From Clostridia bacterium (lineage in GTDB: Bacteria; Bacillota; Clostridia; Christensenellales; Borkfalkiaceae): a stretch of 64,000 nt of DNA. The notes beneath the pieces were generated by a model that did not search any database, was not told the DNA's origin, and saw nothing but the letters and a program-made list of their open reading frames with translations. Positions 1 to 8,429 of this stretch are shown piece by piece. The position numbers and the translations under genes are program-made. The DNA lies in NCBI GenBank assembly GCA_900767885.1, contig CAAGAU010000040.1, positions 8,647-72,646 on the forward strand, in the 5' to 3' direction. Position 1 is the first letter of the stretch. Every line of letters begins with the position of its first letter.

Positions 1-216
1 ATGTATACGTTGTTCGGGTCGGGCGCGTTGGATATTCAGACGGTAGGATATTTTCTGTATTGCCAGACGCTCGAATCAAAACTTGCCGGCACACGCGAAA
101 ACATCTTTACTTATCCGGTACTTTCTGCCATGGGTATCATTCTTACGGCAATAATTTTGCCGATAACCATGTTGTTCAGGTGGTTTATGAACAAGTACGC
201 TCCGAGTGCGGACTGA
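1..216 (+). CDS. Sugar ABC transporter permease, C-terminal fragment (cut by window edge)
   Basis: The window opens inside this gene, so only the last 71 or so codons are present. They encode a hydrophobic segment (about residues 38-60) followed by a short basic tail, as at the C terminus of MalF-type permeases of carbohydrate ABC importers. The stop codon is 15 bases before the ATG of a MalG-type permease, and MalF/MalG permeases normally pair as a heterodimer, so the family call rests mainly on this neighbour. The substrate-binding protein is presumably upstream and out of view. Confidence 0.6.
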   Translation: MYTLFGSGALDIQTVGYFLYCQTLESKLAGTRENIFTYPVLSAMGIILTAIILPITMLFRWFMNKYAPSAD

Positions 217-231
217 TCGGGGGTGAATACT

Positions 232-1200
232 ATGAAAAAACTAATCCGATCGGACAAAAAGGAAATCGCGACAAAGGTCATTTTCGTTTTGCTTTTTGCG
301 GTGCTTGTGATCTATTCGCTCATAATGATATTGTCGCTGTTGTGGGGATTTATAACCTCGCTTAAATCGACGGGCGACTTTGAAAAACTCAACAATATTA
401 TGGGTCTGCCGAATCTCGACGCCGGCAATTACTTCAACAGTCGCGACGCGTTTTTCAAATTGGGCAACTATAAGACGGTTATCGATAACTTCGTAGTTAA
501 ACAAACGAGCGCGTATTACGGGCTGGGCGCGGAACAAATTGTTCACAGATGCGAGGCGAATTTCGGAGAAATGCTCGTAAATACATTGCTCTACACCGTG
601 GGCGGCGCGCTTATTTACGCCGTTATGCCCGCAATAACCGCGTATCTTTGCGCCAAATACAGTTACAAACTCAGCGCAATATTGGTTACGGTCTACACGC
701 TTATGATGTGTATGCCTATAGTCGGCAGCGCACCTTTTGAACTGACTTTCTTGCGTAACGTAGGTTTGTACGACAGTATTTTAGGTAACTACGTGCAAAA
801 AATGACCGGCGGCGGTATGTATTTCTTCGTGTATCTCGCATACTTTAAGGGCACGAGCGAAACCTACCGCGAAGCGGCGCAGTTAGACGGGGCGTCGCAG
901 TTAAGAATTATGGCGACTATTTATTTTCCGCTTGCCGTAAAAATTATCGCCACGGTCTTTTTAATTCAGTTCGTCGCGCTGTGGAACGATTATCAGACTC
1001 CGCTTTTGTACCTGCCTACGCATCCTACGCTGGCTTACGGAGTGTATTACGTTTCTTTCGCGTCGTACGCGCGGGCTTTGCATCATACGCCTTTGCGTAT
1101 AGCGGGACTTATGCTGCTTGCAATACCCATAATCATACTTTTTGCAGTGTTTAAAGACAAACTTATGGGAGATATATCTCTCGGAGGAATTAAGGAATAA
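232..1200 (+). CDS. Carbohydrate ABC transporter permease (MalG type)
   Basis: This 322-residue inner-membrane protein is the second permease of a sugar importer. It has an N-terminal membrane anchor (about residues 12-40), a large extracytoplasmic loop before the core, and a typical EAA loop (EAAQLDGAS followed by IYFPLA) that docks on the ATPase. I chose the ATG at 232 because GGGGGTGA lies about 6 bases upstream; the GTG at 223 gives a longer frame but overlaps that ribosome site. No ATPase gene is in view, so a shared MsmX/MalK-like ATPase encoded elsewhere is likely. It sits between the other permease and three large secreted proteins, which suggests uptake of oligosaccharides made at the surface. 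The substrate is unknown. Confidence 0.88.
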   Translation: MKKLIRSDKKEIATKVIFVLLFAVLVIYSLIMILSLLWGFITSLKSTGDFEKLNNIMGLPNLDAGNYFNSRDAFFKLGNYKTVIDNFVVKQTSAYYGLGAEQIVHRCEANFGEMLVNTLLYTVGGALIYAVMPAITAYLCAKYSYKLSAILVTVYTLMMCMPIVGSAPFELTFLRNVGLYDSILGNYVQKMTGGGMYFFVYLAYFKGTSETYREAAQLDGASQLRIMATIYFPLAVKIIATVFLIQFVALWNDYQTPLLYLPTHPTLAYGVYYVSFASYARALHHTPLRIAGLMLLAIPIIILFAVFKDKLMGDISLGGIKE

Positions 1201-1204
1201 AAAA

Positions 1205-4200
1205 ATGAAATCCAGATCAATAAATTATAAAATACTGACGCTATTGTTATGCTTTTTAGCGGCAACGACGTGCTTTATTTTTTCGGCGTTAAAGCCCGAT
1301 TCCGCCACCGCAGCGGCGGCGGAGTTCGAGGAAAATCCGTTTGAAGAGATTTACGAATACGGCTATACGCTGGAAATGCCGACCTCTCTCAAGATAGTTT
1401 CGGGAGAAAAAACATATACCGCAAACAAGAGATACGTTCGTTTTCCCGACGGCACGATCTATGCCGGAGGGAAATACGTTCTCGATAACTTCGGGGAATA
1501 TTCTTTGATTTACGAGGCGGAGGCAGACGGTAAGAAAATTACCGCGACGCACTCGTTCTGTGTAAAAACGTCGACTTATTCGGCAGGCAAATCCTCATAT
1601 TACAAAATAGCGACTCTTAACGCGGACTTCGATAAAAATGCCGAAGTCAAGGGGTTGTCGCTTAATCTTGCGGCCGGCGAAACGTTTACCTATAACAAAC
1701 CGGTTAACGTTTATGAAAATGCAACGCTCGAACTGATTAAGTTCAACGTTATGCATTTCGATCCTATAGGTAAAGAAATAGTTATAAAACTTACCGATTG
1801 TTACGATCCCTCGCGTTATATCGAGTTGGTCTACAAAAAAGAATTATATAACGAAACTTATATGGGCGTCGGCGCAAACGGAAAAGCCGCGCGCGGACTT
1901 ACGCAGTATATGAACATCGGCGGATCGACGATTTATATCGACGGCCAAGGGTATAAGGTAAACGCCAATGGCGCGTTGATTCCGAGTAACCGTAAATGGG
2001 AAAGACACGTAGACGCTGGATTAAAGCAAGACAGATATAACAATATGACGGTGTCTTTGGATACGACCGATAAGGACAGACCTCGCGTTTATGTAAAAAC
2101 CGCCCCCGAAAACATAAAGAACGAGTTAATCGCAGAATTGAACAATTCCGACGTTTACGGCTATTCGTTCGGAGGATTCACGACGGGCGACGTGATCGTT
2201 TCGATTACGGCAAAAACGGTTATCGGCGCGGAAACGATCGAAGTTCAGATCGCTTCGTTATGCGGTGTATCCGGCGAAGATCTTGCGGGCGGTACGCTTG
2301 TCGACGAAAACGGTCCCGAAATAGTCATAAATTCGGAAAGAACGTCGCTTAACGTTATGGCGGGCGTTCCCATTACCGTTCCCTCGGCAACCGCTTTCGA
2401 TTCGAGCGGTATAGCGGGTAAAGTCGATTATTGCGTTTACTACGGTTACGGAACGACTTTCCGTAAAAACGTAAACGTGAAAAACGGAAGTTTCACACCG
2501 CTCGATCTCGGTACGTATACCGTCGTTTATACGGCTAAAGACGTTTTCGGCAATAAATCCGAAAAGACCTTTGTTCTCAACGCTATAAAAGAAGGAAAAG
2601 AAGGTATAGACTTTACCTGTGAAAAAATAAGCGACGCCGACGCCGGCAGTTTCGTATCTCTGGCGGGATACAGGGCAAAATCGCTTAATACCACGGCAAA
2701 CGTGTCGGTTTCGGTTACGGGTCCCGACGGCAAACAGGTTGCGATCTCCGCCGATATGTCCGCGTTCTGCGAAGGCGTAGGAGAATACACCGTAAAATAC
2801 GATTATTACGACGATCTTTATTCGGGGTCGTACACCTATAAATTTACCGCAAAAGACGGAGGAATAAGTCGTTTTGAAAAGAACGGCGTAATTTTGCCGG
2901 ATTATATGATCAAAGGCGCGACTTATTCGGTAGATAAAATCAACGCTTATAAATATTCTTCGGTAACCCCGTCGCTCGAAAAAGTAAACTATACCGTAAG
3001 TTACGACGGAAAAGCGTTTACCGATTTTAACCCCGACGAATTTACCGTAACGGGTAACGACACGCTGAAAATCCGTTATACTCTCGCGTCGGACAGCACG
3101 GTATTCATTGAAAGCAAGGATATAAAAATCGTCGACGCGGGTTACGGTGCAACGATTGACGGCTCTAAGTATTTTGCGGGAAGTTTTGCCGGCAGAATAG
3201 ACGAGAACACTCCCGATTACGCGTCGTATGCGTTAAGCGTAACCGACGAGGGGTCGCTCGACTTTATCAATCCGTTGCTTATGTCTACGTTCTCGTTCCG
3301 TTATTCGTTGTCGGGTACAATCGGCTTTTACACTATGTCGTTTACCGATTATTACGACAGGGCAAATAAGGTTACGGCGGAATTTGTCGATGGCGGTATA
3401 AAGATAAACGGCGTGTTCAAAGCCGTTACGTATAACGCCGGAGAACCTCTGACCGTTTCTTATGCAAACGGAAATCTTGTCGTGGGCGAGGCAAGTATAC
3501 CTTTTGCCCCGGACTTTAAAGCCGAAAAGATACTGTTCGGTCTTAAATTTAACGAAATTACCGAGGCGGGAGAACTTAAAGTTTACTCGGTATGCAATCA
3601 GACTTTCGGATATTACGTTACCTCGGACAACGTTAAACCGATTATTTCGGTCGAACATGCCGACAGAGTTGCAGACATAGGCGACGTTATAACTCTTTAC
3701 GTCCCCGAAATTGCAGACGTGCTTTCGCCGTCGGCAAAATCGAACTGCGTAGTCAGCGTTTATAAAGACGGAAAACCGGTTACCGGTACAAACGGCGTTC
3801 TTCTTTCAAATGCCGACGCTTTTGCGGGCTATTCGTTCAGAATCGACGCTTTCGGGTCTTATCTCGTATTGTACAGATATACCGACGGATCGGGCAAGGT
3901 CGGCGATGATCGTCATGCGATAACGGTAACCGACACGGAGATTCCTTCCGTTACGCTTGATAATTACGACGGCAAGCCCGTTCATGCGAGCGTCAACGCC
4001 GAAATATCTCCTGCTGCGCACACCGTAAAGGACAACATCACCGCAAGCGACAAAATTAACGTTACTATCGTAGTTTATAACGATAAGGGCGTTGCGGTAT
4101 GCGTAACCGACGATAAATTCACTCTTACCAAAGCCGGTAAATATACGGTTTATATTTACTGCACGGACGAAGCGGGCAATACCGCATACGTTTCCTACGA

Positions 4201-4216
4201 ACTTATCGCGAAATAA
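1205..4216 (+). CDS. Large secreted protein with Ig-like domains, function unknown
   Basis: I do not recognise a specific family for the whole 1003-residue protein. It starts with a signal peptide (hydrophobic core about residues 10-28, Ala-rich exit around 35-40) and is then almost entirely beta-rich. Sections around residues 365-450 and 895-1003 look like bacterial Ig-like or cadherin-type modules, with the recurring pattern of a D-E/P start, a GTYTV or GKYTV strand and a final D-x-G-N turn. A jelly-roll-like section is possible near residues 130-330. I see no LPXTG sorting signal, S-layer module or clean lipobox, so attachment is unclear. AAGGAA precedes the ATG at 1205. It follows the permeases by 4 bases and precedes a DUF4838 lipoprotein by 10, so it is probably the extracellular glycan-binding part of the same system. 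Confidence 0.7.
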   Translation: MKSRSINYKILTLLLCFLAATTCFIFSALKPDSATAAAAEFEENPFEEIYEYGYTLEMPTSLKIVSGEKTYTANKRYVRFPDGTIYAGGKYVLDNFGEYSLIYEAEADGKKITATHSFCVKTSTYSAGKSSYYKIATLNADFDKNAEVKGLSLNLAAGETFTYNKPVNVYENATLELIKFNVMHFDPIGKEIVIKLTDCYDPSRYIELVYKKELYNETYMGVGANGKAARGLTQYMNIGGSTIYIDGQGYKVNANGALIPSNRKWERHVDAGLKQDRYNNMTVSLDTTDKDRPRVYVKTAPENIKNELIAELNNSDVYGYSFGGFTTGDVIVSITAKTVIGAETIEVQIASLCGVSGEDLAGGTLVDENGPEIVINSERTSLNVMAGVPITVPSATAFDSSGIAGKVDYCVYYGYGTTFRKNVNVKNGSFTPLDLGTYTVVYTAKDVFGNKSEKTFVLNAIKEGKEGIDFTCEKISDADAGSFVSLAGYRAKSLNTTANVSVSVTGPDGKQVAISADMSAFCEGVGEYTVKYDYYDDLYSGSYTYKFTAKDGGISRFEKNGVILPDYMIKGATYSVDKINAYKYSSVTPSLEKVNYTVSYDGKAFTDFNPDEFTVTGNDTLKIRYTLASDSTVFIESKDIKIVDAGYGATIDGSKYFAGSFAGRIDENTPDYASYALSVTDEGSLDFINPLLMSTFSFRYSLSGTIGFYTMSFTDYYDRANKVTAEFVDGGIKINGVFKAVTYNAGEPLTVSYANGNLVVGEASIPFAPDFKAEKILFGLKFNEITEAGELKVYSVCNQTFGYYVTSDNVKPIISVEHADRVADIGDVITLYVPEIADVLSPSAKSNCVVSVYKDGKPVTGTNGVLLSNADAFAGYSFRIDAFGSYLVLYRYTDGSGKVGDDRHAITVTDTEIPSVTLDNYDGKPVHASVNAEISPAAHTVKDNITASDKINVTIVVYNDKGVAVCVTDDKFTLTKAGKYTVYIYCTDEAGNTAYVSYELIAK

Positions 4217-4226
4217 CGAGGTTAAA

Positions 4227-6260
4227 ATGAAAAATCTATTTCAGAAAATTTTATGCGTAATGCTTTCGGCGATCTTCTGCACGGTTGCTTTTTCGGCGTG
4301 TAAACCTTCCGCCGATTCGGGTACGGACAACAAACCCGGTACCGACTCGCCGAAAGAAAATAAAAACCACATTTTCAATTATACCGAAACCGATAAATTC
4401 ATTCTCGAAAACGGCGCGACGGAGTATAAAATCGTTATGCCCGAAAAAATTACAACCGAAATCGAGTATGCAAGAAAGGAACTGGTAAATATTTTCAAAG
4501 AGGCTACCGGAGTAACGCTCGAAAGTACTTCGGGCGGAAATCTCACTCATACTCAGTCGGGCAAATATTTTTCGCTGGGTAAAACCAAATTGTACGAAAC
4601 CAGCGGCTTAAACGTCGATTTGTCGTCGCTTAAAGAAGACGCGGCAAGGATTATTACCAAGGATAACACCGTTTATTTTCTCGGCGGTACGGATTCCGGC
4701 GTTTTGTATGCGGTTTATGATTTTCTTAATATCAACTTCAACTTCGAAACGTATGCCAAAAATTGCTATACGCTCGATAAAAACGTAAAGAATATAAAAC
4801 TTATGGACTACGACGTTACCGATATCCCCGATATCGATTATCGTTGCAGGGGTGCAAGCGGAACTCTGTACGCAACCACCGCCGAGTATAACGACGAAAT
4901 GTATTCGTATCGTCTGCGCACGGTAGACGCATACTGGAAACGCAGTCTGCCCATTCACGAAGGTTGGGATAAATCAAGCAAGAGCGGTGCGGATCACAAC
5001 TGCTTCATGTATTTGCCCACCGCGGAATATCTTTCCGAGCATCCCAAGTTCTATTCTACGAAAAACCCCGAAGGTCAACTTTGTTATACCGCCCGCGGCG
5101 ACGAATACGAATACGATCTTATGACGACGTATTGCGCGGAAAAAATCGAGCAGTCGCTTATGTTCTACCCGCGCGAACAGTATCCGCGTTACATGTCCGC
5201 TCAACTCGGAATGGCGGATAACTACGATATGTGCGCCTGCGACGAGTGCAAAAGGGTAATGAACAAACATAACGGCGCAATAGTCGCAACGATAATTCCG
5301 TTTTTGAAAGACGTCGCGAGAAAAGTTACGGTATGGATGGATCTTCCCGAAAACGCGGACTATAAGCGTGAAAATTTCCAGTACACGTTCTTTGCGTATC
5401 AGGACACGCTGGAAGCTCCCTTTACCTATGACGAAAGCACGGGCAAATACGTGGCGGCGGATGACAGCGTTCTTCCCGAAGAAGTCAATATCGTCCCTTA
5501 TTTCGCGCTGAATAAAGTAGACCACGCGCTCAGCATTTACGACGAGAAAAATACCAACATGCGTGAAACTCTTAATGCGTGGCTGACGTTCTATAAGAAT
5601 ACGTGGGGTTGGATTTACGGCTGTTTCTACGAGGATTATTTTGCGTTCTACGATTGTTATAACTACTATGCGGACGCTTGCAGATATTACTACGAACACG
5701 ATTTCAAAATGCTTAACCCGCAACTTCACAGTTCTCAGCGCGGCGCGGATACGGGTTTCTTTACAATGGCGGCTTATATCTTTGCAAAACTTTCGTGGAA
5801 CTCTTCGCTCGAAATGAACGAACTTATAAACGATTATATGAACGTAATGTTCAAAGAGGCGGCAGAACCCATGAACAAGATTTTTGTGGAAGGCAGACTG
5901 TGGCATGCCCGTTCGAGATATGAGGGTAACTGGACGTGGTCGGCATGGCAGAAAACCCCCACGAGATCGGCAGGTTATTTCAAATTCGGTTACGTAAACA
6001 AGTTGTTCGGTCTGTTTGACGAGGCGTATGCGAAAATTGAAAAATACAAGGGCGACCCCGAGGTTTACAAAGAACTTAAAAACCGTATAGACATCGAATG
6101 GCTGTACCCCGCGATGATAGTTATCAGCAACTTCCAGAAAGAAGTAAGCGTAAGCGAATATAAAGAAATCTGCGCTAAATTCAAACAGGTTTGTCTGGAT
6201 AACAATATTACTCACGTTGCCGAACGCGGGCTTATAAACGGACTTTTGCAAAGTCTTTAA
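4227..6260 (+). CDS. DUF4838 domain lipoprotein, probable glycan-active surface protein
   Basis: A 677-residue lipoprotein with signal peptide and lipobox ending at Cys25. Residues about 50-170 resemble the alpha/beta domain that precedes the catalytic barrel in GH67/GH20-type enzymes (the A-x-x-E-L motif in ARKELVNIF). The following region is DUF4838, a barrel-like domain common beside glycan-degradation genes, with a CxxC element (MCACDEC, about residues 332-338) and many aromatic residues. Enzymatic activity has not been assigned to DUF4838 to my knowledge, so whether this is a hydrolase or a binding protein is open. Spacing to its neighbours is 10 bases on each side, so it is translated from the same operon as the permeases and the Big_2 lipoprotein. 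Confidence 0.82.
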   Translation: MKNLFQKILCVMLSAIFCTVAFSACKPSADSGTDNKPGTDSPKENKNHIFNYTETDKFILENGATEYKIVMPEKITTEIEYARKELVNIFKEATGVTLESTSGGNLTHTQSGKYFSLGKTKLYETSGLNVDLSSLKEDAARIITKDNTVYFLGGTDSGVLYAVYDFLNINFNFETYAKNCYTLDKNVKNIKLMDYDVTDIPDIDYRCRGASGTLYATTAEYNDEMYSYRLRTVDAYWKRSLPIHEGWDKSSKSGADHNCFMYLPTAEYLSEHPKFYSTKNPEGQLCYTARGDEYEYDLMTTYCAEKIEQSLMFYPREQYPRYMSAQLGMADNYDMCACDECKRVMNKHNGAIVATIIPFLKDVARKVTVWMDLPENADYKRENFQYTFFAYQDTLEAPFTYDESTGKYVAADDSVLPEEVNIVPYFALNKVDHALSIYDEKNTNMRETLNAWLTFYKNTWGWIYGCFYEDYFAFYDCYNYYADACRYYYEHDFKMLNPQLHSSQRGADTGFFTMAAYIFAKLSWNSSLEMNELINDYMNVMFKEAAEPMNKIFVEGRLWHARSRYEGNWTWSAWQKTPTRSAGYFKFGYVNKLFGLFDEAYAKIEKYKGDPEVYKELKNRIDIEWLYPAMIVISNFQKEVSVSEYKEICAKFKQVCLDNNITHVAERGLINGLLQSL

Positions 6261-6270
6261 GAGGTGAATC

Positions 6271-8358
6271 ATGAATGCGAAAAAAATCTTAACAAGCATA
6301 TTTTTGTTTGTGTTGGCAATCTCGACCGCAATCCTCGCAATATCGTGCAAAAAAGGTAACAACTCAGATTCTTCTGCGGGTACCGATTCGGGCGAACAAC
6401 CCGAAATAACGCTTACGTTAAGCGATAAGTCGGTTAACGTGCTTTTCGGTGAAACTTATCTTATTACCGCCGCTTATACCGAAACCGAAAATAACGTTCT
6501 TACATGGACTACCGCAAACGACAAAGTCGCCGCGGTAGAGGACGGACTTGTAACGGCTGTGGGTAAAGGCAGTACCAAAATTACGGCGACGTACGGCGAC
6601 AAAAAGGCGGAATGCGAAGTTACCGTAAGTTTCGGCGATTATATCCCCGAACTTAAAATCCGCCACGTTACGGAAGAGGGCGTTCGCGTAAGCCTTAATT
6701 CCGCTTTCGATATCGACGCGTACGTTCTTTTTAACGGAAAGGAGTATGCGTGCGATATTTCGGCTGCGGTCGGCGACGGAAACGTCGTATCGTATGAAAG
6801 CGGAAAAATCACCGCAACCGGTATAGGCTCGACGTCGGTTACGGTAAAAACCGACTGGAATTCTTTCGATAACGCGTTTACCGAAAAAACGTTTGAGGTC
6901 GAGGTGTTTAACGACGTAAGCATAAATACCGTCGTTACCGTAAACGGCGAAGCCTCGGCGGCAGACAAACTCGAACTCAGCGTTACGCCGAGTTTTGCGG
7001 GACGCGACTATGCAAATACCGCGACCGTCGAGTTTATAGTAAAAGAAAACGGAGCGAAGAGTACCGTTACAGGTACGATTACTTCCGGAAACGACGCGGT
7101 TACGTTAGAAAAAGGCGTAATTACCGCCAACGCCGTAGGCACGGCGACTATTTCCGCAAATTATACGGATAAACTCGGTAATTCGTATTCCGCCGGACTG
7201 GAAGTCAACGTGATCGTTCCCGTTGCGGATTATGACGACGAGGTTGAAATCTGTACCGAAAACCCGTTCCCCGTAGAACGTTATTTCGGACAGGGCGCGA
7301 CGCTTATTTCGGCGGAATCCGAAGGGTCCTCCCTCGATATAGACGAAAGCGGAGCGATTTCGATTACCGCAAAAGGTAAAAACACCGCGGCAATCGTCGT
7401 ATTGACCGACAAAGGCGGTTATCGGTTCAATAAAGTGTTCGCGTATACCAGAATGGTTAATTCCGCAAACTTTGCCGATACGTTCGCTCTTAAATATAAC
7501 GTTTCTCAGGACGGATATTACGTACTTGAAGGGGATATCGACGGCATAAACGCTTCGTATCAGACTATGGGCGGAGGCAAGACCACTTATTTTAAAGGCG
7601 TGCTTGACGGACGCGGTTATAAGATTACCGCAACTGTCGGCAAAAACGGATTATTCGGCGCGCTTGCGGGCGGAGCGGTAATAAAGAACGTCAGATTCGT
7701 TCTGACTTTCCCCGAGGGCGAGGCGTGCGGTTTTGCCGTAAATAACGGTACGTTCAACCAGAGCAACGCCGATAAGTTGAGTTCGGTTACGATAGAAAAC
7801 GTTTATATCGAAACCACGAATTATTACGCAAAATCTACCGTTATGATGTCCCAGAAACCGGATAAACTGCATATGACCGACGTTTACGTTAAGATTAAAG
7901 GTAACGCCGCTCTGGGCAAATATACCGAGGCTTCGTCGCTTCGTCGCGCGTTGTTTGCGCACGATCAGTCTGTAAACGACGGCGCATACGATTGCTTTAA
8001 CGGCGAGGTAAGAAGGGTTTACGTCGTAACCGAAACGTTTATACCTATTGCGAACGGTCTTAACTGGGCAAGTAAAAATTTCGTTACCTATGCCAAAAAC
8101 GATGAAGGCAAACTCGGTTCTTTCGTTCGTGAAAATCAGAACAAAGGGGCGTTTAACTACTTCAAAATACGTAGTGCGAACGAAACCGGTTCTGCCGAAA
8201 GCAAACTCTTCGGCTACGATAACGGTCAGAGCGAATGTTATACCTACGTTTACGGTTCGCATTTCAATTACAAAGACGGCGGAATAGAAAGATACGACAC
8301 GGTCGATGAATTGAAGGCGACGGGCGTTACGACCGTCGGCGACTGGACAGTAGCTTAA
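6271..8358 (+). CDS. Big_2 (bacterial Ig-like) surface lipoprotein
   Basis: A 695-residue lipoprotein, lipobox LAISC with acylated Cys26, followed by a Ser/Asp/Gly-rich linker. Residues about 46-118 form a clear Big_2 domain (the pattern V-x-W-x-S/T-x-N-x-x-V-A and later V-G-x-G-x-T-x-I-T-A-x-Y), and degenerate copies follow to about residue 315. The C-terminal 380 residues include a stretch around 420-480 that resembles repeat-type beta-helix or laminin-G-like modules (GVLDGRGYKIT). Such proteins are usually stalks or carbohydrate-binding adhesins. It is the last gene before a perfect hairpin, so it may end a more strongly expressed front half of the operon. Confidence 0.78.
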   Translation: MNAKKILTSIFLFVLAISTAILAISCKKGNNSDSSAGTDSGEQPEITLTLSDKSVNVLFGETYLITAAYTETENNVLTWTTANDKVAAVEDGLVTAVGKGSTKITATYGDKKAECEVTVSFGDYIPELKIRHVTEEGVRVSLNSAFDIDAYVLFNGKEYACDISAAVGDGNVVSYESGKITATGIGSTSVTVKTDWNSFDNAFTEKTFEVEVFNDVSINTVVTVNGEASAADKLELSVTPSFAGRDYANTATVEFIVKENGAKSTVTGTITSGNDAVTLEKGVITANAVGTATISANYTDKLGNSYSAGLEVNVIVPVADYDDEVEICTENPFPVERYFGQGATLISAESEGSSLDIDESGAISITAKGKNTAAIVVLTDKGGYRFNKVFAYTRMVNSANFADTFALKYNVSQDGYYVLEGDIDGINASYQTMGGGKTTYFKGVLDGRGYKITATVGKNGLFGALAGGAVIKNVRFVLTFPEGEACGFAVNNGTFNQSNADKLSSVTIENVYIETTNYYAKSTVMMSQKPDKLHMTDVYVKIKGNAALGKYTEASSLRRALFAHDQSVNDGAYDCFNGEVRRVYVVTETFIPIANGLNWASKNFVTYAKNDEGKLGSFVRENQNKGAFNYFKIRSANETGSAESKLFGYDNGQSECYTYVYGSHFNYKDGGIERYDTVDELKATGVTTVGDWTVA

Positions 8359-8365
8359 GTAAATT

Positions 8366-8402
8366 TACCGGCATTCCGCCGCACAGCGGCGGAATGCCGG
8401 TA
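8366..8402 (+). terminator. Perfect 17-bp hairpin inside the glycan operon
   Basis: The 17-base arms 8366-8382 and 8386-8402 are exactly complementary with a 3-base loop. An AT-rich but interrupted tract follows (TATTTTAATTTTA), so it may be a leaky terminator or an mRNA-stabilising stem between the surface-protein genes and the enzyme genes. No good promoter is visible between it and the next gene. Confidence 0.6.
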
Positions 8403-8429
8403 TAAAGTATTTTAATTTTAAAAGATGAA

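Noticed and set aside
4974..6362. 462-residue open frame on the minus strand
   Set aside because: It is antisense to the DUF4838 gene, has no ribosome site and shows no domain; biased codons of the real gene keep the opposite strand open.
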